A stretch of 14,511 nt of DNA from an uncultured Alistipes sp. (GCA_949840605.1 CATKXN010000062.1:1-14511); one strand, 5' to 3'; positions 6,813 to 13,837 are shown, numbered from the stretch's first letter. Translations and numbers: made by a program. Notes: generated by a model from the sequence alone, not told the origin.

Positions 6813-8246
6813 CTACTGGTGCTGGGGACGCAGAAGGTCCTGCACCACCTTGACGGGCGAGAAGGTCGTGATCGGCACGTCGACGAAGACCGTGTTCCAG
6901 CGTGCCATCGCGCCGTTCCACAGCCCCGGGAGCTCCTGGGCCCGCAGGTCGCGGCCGCCGGCCGATTTCGACGAGATGAAACCCGTCGAGGGATCGACAT
7001 AGTTGCGCAGGTCGAATTTCCGGCCTTTCGAATCGCGCACGCCGCAGACGAGGTCCACGGGATTGAAATGCGTGGCCGACTGCATCAGCGGCAGGTCGTC
7101 GGGCGAAATCTGGCTCGACTCGGCGATCTGCAGCGACTCGGTGCCGTCGGGATTCCCGACCCAGAAGGGCCCGCCGCCCGGCTCGCCCTCGTTGCGGACC
7201 ATGCCGCAGACGCGGATCGGACGGTCCAGCACGGCGCGCAGCAGCGCCGAATCGTAGTCGGCGGGGAGTTTCACGCAGAGCTGTTTTTCGATGAATTCGG
7301 CGATGGGCTCCAACTCGGCGCCGCCCACTTCGAGGGCCTTGAGGTATTCGAACGAGCGCTCCTGGAGGTCGAGCAGGATGCCCGCAAGCACCTTTTTATA
7401 ACGGATCGTGTCGCCGCGCCGGGCGTCGGTCGTCACGTTGTCGATGTTCTTGATGAAGACCAGGTCGGCGTCGATCTCGTTCAGGTTCTCGATCAGCGCC
7501 CCGTGGCCCGCGGGACGGAACAGCAGCGAGCCGTCGTCCTGCCGGAAAGGCGTGTTGTCGGGATTCACGGCGATGGTGTCGGTCGCCGGCTTCTGCACCG
7601 AGAACGTAATGTCGTAGCGGATGCCGAAGCGTTTTTCATAAAACGGCACCTTCTCGGCGAGCAGCTCCTCGAATCCGGCGACGTGCTCGGGAGAGACCGT
7701 GAAATGGATGCGCGCCGCACCTTTCGCGGCGGCATAGGTCGCACCCTCGACCAGATGCTCCTCGACGGCCTTGCGGGCCCCCTCGGGATAGGCGTGGAAG
7801 GTGACCAGCCCCTTGGGTTTGCGGCCGTAGTTCAGGCCGTCGTTCACGATGGCGCTGACGACCGCCCGGTCGTCGGCCCCGGCCGGAAGCACGGCTTTCA
7901 GCTCGGGCCAGAAGGCGAATTTCTCGATATTTTCCAGCAGGGTGTCGATGCCCTTGCCGCGCTTGCCGTCGTTGACGAACCCGAACAGCTCCTTGAACAT
8001 GCGCGTCGCGGCGCCCGAGGCGGGCACGAACTTCACGACGCCCAGCCGCCCGGCGGCCGCCTCATAACGGGCCGCAGCCTCGTCGGCCTGCGCCCGGTCG
8101 ACCACCGTCACGCCGTCGCCCGGCGAAGCGGCCCGCACGACATTCAGAAAGGGAAATCCGCGTCGGAAATTCTCCAGCTGGGTTTCGACCTGTTCGGGAG
8201 TGAGGCCGTGGCCGGCGATCTGTTGTAAATCCTGTTGAGTAAACAT
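6813..8246 (-). CDS. DUF4301 family protein, nucleotidyltransferase-like motifs
   Basis: 477-residue soluble protein of the DUF4301 family, common in Bacteroidota and without an assigned function. Seen: no signal peptide; PASGAATRMFKELF at 75-88, FSVQKPATDTIAV at 215-227, FRPAGHGALIENL at 243-255 and IKNIDN at 265-270. In order, these resemble the nucleotide loop (GxGTRM/L), the later PxGxG..-L loop and the N-x-D-N segment of UDP-sugar pyrophosphorylases, so I infer a GT-A-like nucleotidyltransferase fold. The first Gly-rich loop is altered (SGAATRM) and the substrate is unknown. ATG at 8244-8246. It is divergent from murB, with a 55-base shared regulatory gap, and appears to be transcribed alone. 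Family call strong; enzymatic inference moderate. Confidence 0.85.
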   Translation of the reverse strand: MFTQQDLQQIAGHGLTPEQVETQLENFRRGFPFLNVVRAASPGDGVTVVDRAQADEAAARYEAAAGRLGVVKFVPASGAATRMFKELFGFVNDGKRGKGIDTLLENIEKFAFWPELKAVLPAGADDRAVVSAIVNDGLNYGRKPKGLVTFHAYPEGARKAVEEHLVEGATYAAAKGAARIHFTVSPEHVAGFEELLAEKVPFYEKRFGIRYDITFSVQKPATDTIAVNPDNTPFRQDDGSLLFRPAGHGALIENLNEIDADLVFIKNIDNVTTDARRGDTIRYKKVLAGILLDLQERSFEYLKALEVGGAELEPIAEFIEKQLCVKLPADYDSALLRAVLDRPIRVCGMVRNEGEPGGGPFWVGNPDGTESLQIAESSQISPDDLPLMQSATHFNPVDLVCGVRDSKGRKFDLRNYVDPSTGFISSKSAGGRDLRAQELPGLWNGAMARWNTVFVDVPITTFSPVKVVQDLLRPQHQ

Positions 8247-8266
8247 AGGTTATCGGTTTTGTGGCA

Positions 8267-8274
8267 TAAATATA
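8267..8274 (-). promoter_or_regulatory. Candidate -7 box for the DUF4301 gene
   Basis: TATATTTA on the minus strand matches seven of eight positions of TAnnTTTG (last base A). It lies 20 bases upstream of the ATG, giving a short leader. It sits in the same 55-base divergent gap as the murB box, so the two promoters would be back to back. Confidence 0.4.
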
Positions 8275-8287
8275 CGAAATATTTGCG

Positions 8288-8295
8288 TAACTTTG
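8288..8295 (+). promoter_or_regulatory. -7 promoter box of the murB cluster
   Basis: TAACTTTG is a perfect match to TAnnTTTG, only six bases before the murB ATG. Transcription would start within a few bases of the ATG, so the message would be leaderless or nearly so. No TTG is seen at the usual 19-21-base distance; TTTTG at 8257-8261 is 26 bases away. Confidence 0.5.
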
Positions 8296-8301
8296 CGCAT
8301 C

Positions 8302-9309
8302 ATGATCCGAGAATTTCACCAAATCAGCCTGCGCACGCGCAACAGTTTCGGCGTCGACCAGCAGGCCGCGCGCCTCGTCGAATTCGAGACGCCCGGGGAC
8401 CTGCGCACGTTTTTCGCCGCGGGGATTCCTGAGAAATGGACGGTCCTTGCCGGAGGCAACAACATCCTCTTCACCCGGGATTACGACGGCGTGCTCCTGA
8501 CGCCCGCAGCCCGGCAGATCGCCCTCCTGAGCGACGACGGCGACGAAGTCCGCGTGCGGGCCGACGCGGGGGTCGAGTGGGACGACCTGGTGGAATGGGC
8601 CGTCGGACGCGGGCTGTGGGGCATCGAGAACCTCTCGCTGATCCCCGGCAAGGCGGGCGCGGCGCCGGTGCAGAACATCGGGGCCTACGGCTGCGAGGCG
8701 AAGGACGCGATCCGCCGGGTCGAGATGTTCTGCGTCGAGACGGGCGCAATGCTGACGCTCGACGCCGCGCACTGCGGATTCGGATACCGCGAGAGCGTCT
8801 TCAAACACGACCTGAAAGGCCGGGTGATCATCACCGCCGTCGAGATCGCGCTCACGCACACGCCCCGGCCCCGGCTGGGTTACGGCGACGTGGAACGCGA
8901 GGTCGAGGCCCGCGGCGGAGCGACGCTGCGCAACATCCGCGAGGCGATCTGCTCGATCCGCCGCGCGAAGCTCCCCGACCCGGCCGTGCTGGGCAACGCG
9001 GGCAGTTTCTTCAAAAATCCGGTGGTCGGGGCGACGGCGGCGGAACGCCTGCTCGCGGAGTATCCCGACATGCCGCACTACCCCGCTCCCGAAGGCCGCG
9101 TGAAGCTGGCCGCCGGGTGGCTGATCGACCGGGCCGGAATGAAGGGCCGCCGCGAGGGGGCCGTGGGGGTCCACGAACGGCAGGCGCTGGTGCTGGTGAA
9201 CCACGGCGGCGCCACGGGCGGCGAGGTGATCGCCTTCGCGCACGAGGTGCAGCGGAAGGTCCGCGAAAAATTCGGCATCGAAATAGATACGGAGGTTAAC
9301 ATTTTGTGA
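8302..9309 (+). CDS. murB: UDP-N-acetylenolpyruvoylglucosamine reductase (type I MurB)
   Basis: Cytoplasmic FAD enzyme that reduces UDP-GlcNAc-enolpyruvate to UDP-MurNAc with NADPH, the second committed step of peptidoglycan synthesis. 335 residues. Seen: FAD-binding segment LAGGNNILF (49-57), GIENLSLIPGKAGAAPVQN (107-125) with IGAYG (126-130), GYRESVFK (161-168) holding the substrate Tyr162 and Arg163, GNAGSFFKNP (231-240) with the proton donor Ser235, and the C-terminal DTEVNIL with Glu331. The GYRESVFK insert and C-terminal glutamate place it in type I, like E. coli. The frame also opens at a TTG (8293) inside the promoter box; I chose the ATG at 8302, which gives MIREFHQISL. All catalytic residues are present. 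First gene of the murB-tilS-holA cluster; tilS begins two bases after the stop. Confidence 0.96.
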   Translation: MIREFHQISLRTRNSFGVDQQAARLVEFETPGDLRTFFAAGIPEKWTVLAGGNNILFTRDYDGVLLTPAARQIALLSDDGDEVRVRADAGVEWDDLVEWAVGRGLWGIENLSLIPGKAGAAPVQNIGAYGCEAKDAIRRVEMFCVETGAMLTLDAAHCGFGYRESVFKHDLKGRVIITAVEIALTHTPRPRLGYGDVEREVEARGGATLRNIREAICSIRRAKLPDPAVLGNAGSFFKNPVVGATAAERLLAEYPDMPHYPAPEGRVKLAAGWLIDRAGMKGRREGAVGVHERQALVLVNHGGATGGEVIAFAHEVQRKVREKFGIEIDTEVNIL

Positions 9310-9310
9310 T

Positions 9311-10654
9311 ATGAACCTGATCGAAACGTTCCAGCGCTACATCGACGAGAACAACCTCGCCACGCACGACGACCGCATCCTGCTGACCGTCTCGGGCGGC
9401 GTGGATTCGATGGTGATGCTCTCGCTGTTCACCCGCTGCGGCTACCGGGTGGGCGTGGCCCACTGCAACTTCCAGCTGCGGGGCACGGAGAGCGACGAGG
9501 ACGAGGTGCTGGTGGAAGACGAGGCGAAAAAATACGGCGTGGAGTTCTACAACAAACGCTTCGAGACCCGGGCCGAAATGGAGCGCACGGGCGAGTCGAT
9601 GGAGATGGCGGCCCGGCGGCTGCGCTACGCCTGGTTCGACGCCCTGAGCCGCGAACACGGCTACACGGCCGTGGCCATCGCCCACCACGCCGACGACTCG
9701 ATAGAGACCTTTTTCATCAACCTGCTGCGCGGCACCGGACTGCGCGGGCTGACGGGCATCTCGACCCAGGTCGGGAAGATCATCCGTCCGCTGCTGTTCG
9801 CCTCGCGCCGGGAGATCCTCGAATACGCCTTGCAGAACCGCATCCCCTTCCGGGAGGACTCGTCGAACCGTTCGACCAAATACCTGCGCAACAAGATCCG
9901 GCTGGGGCTGATCCCCCGCATCCGCGAGATCAACCCCAAGTTCACGAGCCTGATGAGCCGCAACCTCGCGCGGCTGACCGACGCCCAGCTGTTCATCAAC
10001 CACGGCATCGAGCGCATCCGCGGCGAAGCGGTCACGTCGGACACGGGTGTCGACACGATCCATCTCGACCGGCTCGACCCGGCGTTCCCGCAGGGATTCG
10101 TGATCTACGAACTCCTCAGCTCGGGATACGGATTCAAGGGCGACGTGATCGACTCGCTGTGCCACGCCCTCGAACAGGGAGCCACGGGACGGCGGTTCTA
10201 CGCCCGGGAGCACGTGGCCTGCGTCGACCGCGGACGGATCGTCGTGGCGCCGGTCGCCCCCGACGACGCATGCCTCACGACGGTGGCCAAAGGCGCCCTG
10301 CGCAGCTACTGCGGCAACTCGGCGCTCTACTACGAATACTGCGACATCGACACGATCAAGAATTTCGGCGTGCCGGAGCACGTCGCGCAGCTCGACGCCG
10401 ACCGGCTGCAATTCCCGCTCACGCTCCGACGCTGGCAGGAGGGCGACTGGTTCGTGCCCTTCGGCATGACGGGCCGCAAGAAGGTGTCGGATTTCCTCGT
10501 TGACGCCAAGGTCTCCGTGGCCGAGAAGCAGCGTCAGTTCGTGCTCGTTTCGGGCGGCGACATCGTGTGGCTCGTAGGCCGCCGCATCGACGACCGTTAC
10601 CGGCTGACGCCCGAGACGGAAAACGTGCTGCGCATCACCAAAGAGATCGTTTAA
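9311..10654 (+). CDS. tilS: tRNA(Ile)-lysidine synthase
   Basis: Converts the wobble cytidine 34 of tRNA-Ile(CAU) to lysidine with ATP and lysine, so that it reads AUA rather than AUG; essential in most bacteria. 447 residues. Seen: N-terminal PP-loop ATP pyrophosphatase domain with SGGVDS at 28-33, HCNFQLRG at 51-58, AHHADDSIET at 124-133 and REDSSNRSTKYLRNKIR at 181-197, all TilS signatures; a middle helical substrate domain; and a C-terminal TilS domain with RRWQEGDWFVPFGMTGRKK at about 374-392. The presence of the C-terminal domain separates it from TtcA and from short TilS forms. One base separates it from murB and three from holA, so it is almost certainly co-transcribed. Nothing is unusual in length or frame. 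Confidence 0.96.
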   Translation: MNLIETFQRYIDENNLATHDDRILLTVSGGVDSMVMLSLFTRCGYRVGVAHCNFQLRGTESDEDEVLVEDEAKKYGVEFYNKRFETRAEMERTGESMEMAARRLRYAWFDALSREHGYTAVAIAHHADDSIETFFINLLRGTGLRGLTGISTQVGKIIRPLLFASRREILEYALQNRIPFREDSSNRSTKYLRNKIRLGLIPRIREINPKFTSLMSRNLARLTDAQLFINHGIERIRGEAVTSDTGVDTIHLDRLDPAFPQGFVIYELLSSGYGFKGDVIDSLCHALEQGATGRRFYAREHVACVDRGRIVVAPVAPDDACLTTVAKGALRSYCGNSALYYEYCDIDTIKNFGVPEHVAQLDADRLQFPLTLRRWQEGDWFVPFGMTGRKKVSDFLVDAKVSVAEKQRQFVLVSGGDIVWLVGRRIDDRYRLTPETENVLRITKEIV

Positions 10655-10657
10655 GAC

Positions 10658-11728
10658 ATGGCAAAAAGCGCTGTAAAGTTCAAGGACTCCGTCGCCGAAT
10701 ACGAGCGGATCGCCGCCGAGATCGCGGCGCGCCGGTTTTCCGGCATCTACCTGCTGATGGGCGAGGAGAGCTATTTCATCGACGCCCTCGCCGAACGGCT
10801 GGCCTCGTCGATCCTCGACGAGGCGTCGCGGGCCTTCAACCAGATCACCGTCTACGGACGCGACTCCGAGGCGGGGCAGATCATCAACCTCTGCCGCCAG
10901 ATGCCCATGATGGGGTCGTACCAGGTGGTGATCCTCAAGGAGGCCCAGCAGCTCAAGGGGTTGGACAAACTCTCGCTCTACACGCAGAAACCCTCGCCCA
11001 CGACCATCCTCGTGATCTGCCACAAGGAGAAAAACGCCGACAAGCGTTCGGCCTTCTACAAGGGATGCGCGGCGAACGGCACGGTGCTCGAGTCGGTGCG
11101 GCCGCGCGACTACGAGATCGCGGCGTGGCTGCAGCAGTTCATCAAAAAACAGGGGCTCACGATCGACGCCAAGGCGCTGTCGATGCTGACCGACCACCTG
11201 GGGACCGACATCGCGAAGATCTCCAACGAGCTGAAAAAACTCACCGTGTCGATGCCCGAGGGGGTGAAGCGCATCACCGACGCCGACATCGAGGCCAACA
11301 TCGGCATCTCGAAGGATTTCAACAACTTCGAGCTGTGCAAAGCCGTGGTCACCCGGGACATGGCGCGCGCGCTGATGATCGCCGACCACTTCGCCCGCAA
11401 CCCCAAGGACAATCCGCTGCTGCTGACGATCATGGCGCTGTTCGGGCAGTTCCGCGACATCTTCGTCGTCAACTACCTGCGCTGGCTCGCTCAGCACCGG
11501 GGGAAACCCTTTCCGCAGGACATGGAGCTGATGCGCATCCTGCGCAAAAGCAACGTCTACGTCCTCGGGGAGATCAAGCAGAACGCCGCGGCGTGGAACA
11601 ACCGCAAGGTGTTCAACATCCTGGGGCTGCTGCGCGAATACGACGCCAAGAGCAAGGGGCTCAACGCCGGAGGCGCTCCGGACGGCGAGCTGCTGCGCGA
11701 ACTGCTGCTGAAAATCTTCCTGCTTTGA
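10658..11728 (+). CDS. holA: DNA polymerase III subunit delta
   Basis: Clamp-loader subunit that opens the beta sliding clamp during replication. 356 residues, close to the family's 330-350. Seen: N-terminal AAA+-like fold without a Walker A motif, as usual for delta, with the typical GIYLLMGEESYFID at 29-42; the helical second domain (about 145-215, including LTDHLGTDIAKISNELKKL); and a C-terminal collar domain (about 230-356) with DNPLLLTIMALFGQFRDIF. The identification rests on these family signatures and not on catalytic residues. It follows tilS by three bases, and its TGA stop overlaps the TTG start of the next gene. High confidence. Confidence 0.93.
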   Translation: MAKSAVKFKDSVAEYERIAAEIAARRFSGIYLLMGEESYFIDALAERLASSILDEASRAFNQITVYGRDSEAGQIINLCRQMPMMGSYQVVILKEAQQLKGLDKLSLYTQKPSPTTILVICHKEKNADKRSAFYKGCAANGTVLESVRPRDYEIAAWLQQFIKKQGLTIDAKALSMLTDHLGTDIAKISNELKKLTVSMPEGVKRITDADIEANIGISKDFNNFELCKAVVTRDMARALMIADHFARNPKDNPLLLTIMALFGQFRDIFVVNYLRWLAQHRGKPFPQDMELMRILRKSNVYVLGEIKQNAAAWNNRKVFNILGLLREYDAKSKGLNAGGAPDGELLRELLLKIFLL

Positions 11729-12444
11729 CGGAACTCTGCCTATACCAGACGGTCCACATCGCCCGGGGCCGCGCCCGCAACGCGGAAGCGCACGCCGCCC
11801 TGCTCGACGCCGCCTCGCGCACACTGTTCGGCCGGCGTTACACGCCCGGCGCCGCACGGCTCGCGGCCCGTATCGAGGCTCTCGCCGCCGCGGAACGTTA
11901 TCCGACGGAGGTATCGGGATTCGTGCGCATCGAGTTAGGGGCCGACGGGGAGGAGCGTCTCGTACCCGCGGGGGTGTCGCTCTACGACGGCTACGCCTTC
12001 CGGAGCCTCCAGCCCGACGCCGCGACGCTCCGCTACGACCTCCCGCTCACCGCCGCCCCGACCTCGGCCCGCGAAGCGGCGGCACAGCTGGCCCGCCGCC
12101 TGGCGGAGCGGGCGGGGGCCGACATCGCCGTCCGCTGCGACCGGGAGGGCGTCCTCCGCGAAGCCGACGACGCCCCGCTGTTCGCCGTCGCGGGACACAC
12201 GGTGCTGGCGGCTCCCGGCACGGAGAGCGTCGAGCGGGAACTGGCCGTGCGGGCCGTGCTGGCCGCGGGGCTGGAACTGCGCGAGGAGCCTTTCGGATGC
12301 GGGGACCTGCCGCGGATCGACGAGCTCTTCTTCGCCGACCACCGGGGCATCACCGCCCTCGCACACTGCGACGGACAACCGCTGATGACGCTTATCGCCG
12401 AGCGCATCGCAGCGGGCATGGAGCGTCTTTTTCCGAAAAAATAG
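11725..12444 (+). CDS. Class IV aminotransferase-like protein lacking the PLP lysine
   Basis: 239 residues, starting with TTG in a TTGA overlap with the holA stop; no ATG in this frame occurs until near the end. I recognise the class IV aminotransferase / aminodeoxychorismate lyase layout: LCLYQTVHIARGRARNAEAH at the N-terminus (4-23), then the C-terminal half ADIAVRCDREGVLREADDAP (132-151), a TPG-like turn LAAPGTESVERELAVRAVL (161-179), GLELREEPFGCGDLPRIDE (182-200) and LFFADHRGITAL (201-212). In active members a lysine that binds PLP precedes the first of these C-terminal blocks, at about residue 112 here; Pro or Ser/Arg residues stand there, and the only lysines in the protein are the last two. 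It is therefore probably not a PLP enzyme. Composition is very rich in Ala, Arg and Glu, like its neighbours. Function unknown. Confidence 0.65.
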   Translation: MTELCLYQTVHIARGRARNAEAHAALLDAASRTLFGRRYTPGAARLAARIEALAAAERYPTEVSGFVRIELGADGEERLVPAGVSLYDGYAFRSLQPDAATLRYDLPLTAAPTSAREAAAQLARRLAERAGADIAVRCDREGVLREADDAPLFAVAGHTVLAAPGTESVERELAVRAVLAAGLELREEPFGCGDLPRIDELFFADHRGITALAHCDGQPLMTLIAERIAAGMERLFPKK

Positions 12445-12468
12445 AAACCGCACCGGTCCTTTCCGCCC

Positions 12469-12476
12469 TATCTTTC
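12469..12476 (+). promoter_or_regulatory. Candidate -7 box before the coiled-coil membrane protein
   Basis: TATCTTTC matches seven of eight positions of TAnnTTTG (last base C). It is 22 bases before the ATG at 12499 and overlaps the left arm of a hairpin. No -33 element is obvious. It would separate this gene from the holA cluster. Confidence 0.35.
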
Positions 12477-12495
12477 GGGGAATCAAATCCCGAAA
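12473..12495 (+). promoter_or_regulatory. Hairpin directly upstream of a start codon
   Basis: TTTCGGG (12473-12479) pairs perfectly with CCCGAAA (12489-12495) around a nine-base loop, with a further G-U pair possible. The right arm ends three bases before the ATG at 12499, covering the ribosome landing site. There is no T tract after it, so it does not look like a terminator of the upstream cluster; translational control is possible but unproven. Confidence 0.45.
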
Positions 12496-12498
12496 ACC

Positions 12499-13092
12499 AT
12501 GAAAAAATACCTTTTTCTTTATGCGCTCGTCGTGACCGCACTGCTCGTCGGCGCCTGCCGCCGTTACCGGGCCGAAAACCGGCGGCTCGTCCAAAACCAG
12601 AGCGCCCTCGCCGCCGATGTCGCGCACTACCGCACGCGGGCCGGGCAGGAGGCCGCCTCGGCGCAGGTCCTGCGGCTGCGGTGCGGGGAGTTCGAAGCCC
12701 TGCGCGCGGCCGACGCCGAAGAGATCCGCCGGCTGGGGCTCCGAATCCGCCGGCTGGAAGCCGCCGCGAAGGTCGTGACAGCTACCGAAACCGAAATCCG
12801 CACCCCGCTGCGCGACACAGTCGTCATCCGGCTCCGCGACTCGCTCCCCGTGCCCGATTCGGTGCGGATATTCCGCTGGCGCGATCCGTGGGTCACCGTC
12901 GAGGGGCGCATCGGCCGCGACTCCGCAGCATGCCGCATCCGCAGCGTCGACACCCTGCGGCAGACGGTCCACCGCATCCCCCGCCGCTTCCTCTTCATCC
13001 GCTGGGGCACGAAGGCGCTCCGGCAGGAGATCGTCTCGACGAATCCTCACACGCGAATCGTCCACGCCGAATACGTGAAGATCGAACGGTAA
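12499..13092 (+). CDS. DUF6549-like coiled-coil membrane-anchored protein or lipoprotein
   Basis: 197 residues. Seen: positively charged start and hydrophobic stretch (MKKYLFLYALVVTALLVGAC, 1-20) that ends in a possible lipobox VGAC, so it is either a lipoprotein or a single-span inner-membrane anchor; a charged heptad-rich region (about 25-92) predicted coiled coil; then a beta-rich C-terminal part with RWRDPWVTVEGRIG (125-138), IPRRFLFIRWGTKALRQEI (158-176) and NPHTRIVHAEY (181-191). It recalls small DUF6549-type proteins of Bacteroidales chromosomes and phages; I recall this from memory and could not search. The anchor plus coiled coil is also reminiscent of phage spanins, but no lysin, holin or other phage gene is nearby. 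Followed by a terminator, it appears to be transcribed alone or with the upstream cluster. Confidence 0.6.
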   Translation: MKKYLFLYALVVTALLVGACRRYRAENRRLVQNQSALAADVAHYRTRAGQEAASAQVLRLRCGEFEALRAADAEEIRRLGLRIRRLEAAAKVVTATETEIRTPLRDTVVIRLRDSLPVPDSVRIFRWRDPWVTVEGRIGRDSAACRIRSVDTLRQTVHRIPRRFLFIRWGTKALRQEIVSTNPHTRIVHAEYVKIER

Positions 13093-13115
13093 GGCCCAAG
13101 GCGCCGAACAATAAA

Positions 13116-13150
13116 ACGGAAAAACCTGCGGGTATTTCCGGTTTTTTCGT
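13116..13150 (+). terminator. Intrinsic terminator before coaD
   Basis: ACGGAAAAACC (13116-13126) pairs with GGTTTTTTCGT (13140-13150) in an 11-bp stem with one G-U pair and a 13-base loop; the right arm carries six Ts. It lies 24 bases after the preceding stop. The inner GGAAA/TTTCC pairing (13118-13122 with 13135-13139) is an alternative fold. Confidence 0.6.
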
Positions 13151-13157
13151 ACCTTTG
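13150..13157 (+). promoter_or_regulatory. -7 promoter box of coaD
   Basis: TACCTTTG matches TAnnTTTG perfectly and begins at the last base of the terminator stem, 37 bases before the coaD ATG. A second near-match, CACCTTTG at 13181-13188, lies six bases before the ATG, the same spacing as the murB box. No clear -33 element is seen for either. Confidence 0.5.
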
Positions 13158-13194
13158 AAGACTTAACGCTCCTTTTAGGGCACCTTTGATAATT

Positions 13195-13665
13195 ATGGAA
13201 CGAACAGCCATATTCCCCGGGTCATTCGACCCGTTCACACGCGGCCACGCCGCACTGGTCGAAGAGGCGCTGAATCTCTTCGACCGCGTGGTGATCGGCA
13301 TCGGCAACAACTCCTCCAAGCAGGGGCTGCTGACGGTCGGGAACCGCAAACGGCTCATCGACGACGTCTTCCGCAGCGAAGAGCGCGTCGAAGCCCGCAT
13401 CTACACCGGACTGACGGGCGAATTCGCCGAGGCGATGGGCGCCTGCGCCATCATCCGCGGCGTGAGGAACACCACCGACTTCGAATACGAACGCACGATG
13501 GAGTCCACCAACCACCGCATCTACCCCGACATCACGACCGTCATGCTCTTCACCCCCTCGCCCGTGGCCGACATCTCGTCGTCGACCGTGCGCGAGGTGC
13601 TCTCGTTCGGCCGCAGCGTCGAGGAATTCATGCCCGAAGGAATAGACATCAACAAGTACCTATGA
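13195..13665 (+). CDS. coaD: Phosphopantetheine adenylyltransferase
   Basis: Transfers AMP from ATP to 4'-phosphopantetheine, giving dephospho-CoA, the penultimate and rate-setting step of coenzyme A synthesis in the cytoplasm. 156 residues, the usual length. Seen: PGSFDPFTRGH at 8-18 with the TxGH nucleotide motif (Thr15, His18); Lys42; IIRGVRNTTDFEYE at 86-99 with Arg88 and Arg91; and ISSSTVRE at 127-134. These match the E. coli active-site residues in place and spacing. The frame could open at the TTG at 13186, but the ATG at 13195 gives the normal MERTAIFPGSFDP start. It has its own promoter box and is separated from lpxD by 172 bases, so it is probably a separate transcript. Confidence 0.97.
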   Translation: MERTAIFPGSFDPFTRGHAALVEEALNLFDRVVIGIGNNSSKQGLLTVGNRKRLIDDVFRSEERVEARIYTGLTGEFAEAMGACAIIRGVRNTTDFEYERTMESTNHRIYPDITTVMLFTPSPVADISSSTVREVLSFGRSVEEFMPEGIDINKYL

Positions 13666-13674
13666 GAAACACAG

Positions 13675-13795
13675 TCCGGTCAAACAGGCTCTCGCGGTGC
13701 TCAGGAGAGGCGCAGTCGCAACCTTTGGTTGCGTTTGCAAGTCCGACCCCGCCCCAAACCCCTCCCTCGGGAGGGGCTTGTCGCACGCGACCGGA
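13675..13795. repeat. Nested palindromic intergenic element
   Basis: Three inverted repeats fill the gap after coaD. An outer pair TCCGGTC (13675-13681) and GACCGGA (13789-13795) brackets two hairpins: CGCAACC (13717-13723) with GGTTGCG (13727-13733), three-base loop; and CAA-A-CCCCTCCC (13755-13766) with GGGAGGGG-C-TTG (13769-13780), with two bases between the arms and one mismatch. No T tract follows either hairpin, so neither is a typical terminator. The layout suggests a dispersed intergenic repeat of the REP or small MITE kind; only one copy is in this window. Confidence 0.5.
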
Positions 13796-13837
13796 TTATC
13801 AACCAAAAGTATTTTCAACTTTCAATTTTTCTGACAT

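Noticed and set aside
6720..8228. Plus-strand open frame of 502 codons opposite DUF4301.
   Set aside because: It is a shadow of the DUF4301 gene and has no recognisable motif or plausible start context.
10567..11724. Upstream extension of the class IV-like gene through the end of tilS and all of holA.
   Set aside because: The same frame stays open by chance; the segment is Arg/Gly/Pro-rich shadow sequence, and the TTG overlapping the holA stop is the sensible start.
9296..11857. Minus-strand open frame of 853 codons opposite tilS and holA.
   Set aside because: The whole length is antisense to certain genes with clear motifs; such long antisense frames are expected from GC-biased third codon positions.
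12473..12495. Hairpin read as the terminator of the murB-holA cluster.
   Set aside because: No T tract follows it, and it ends three bases before a start codon; a role in translation start fits better.
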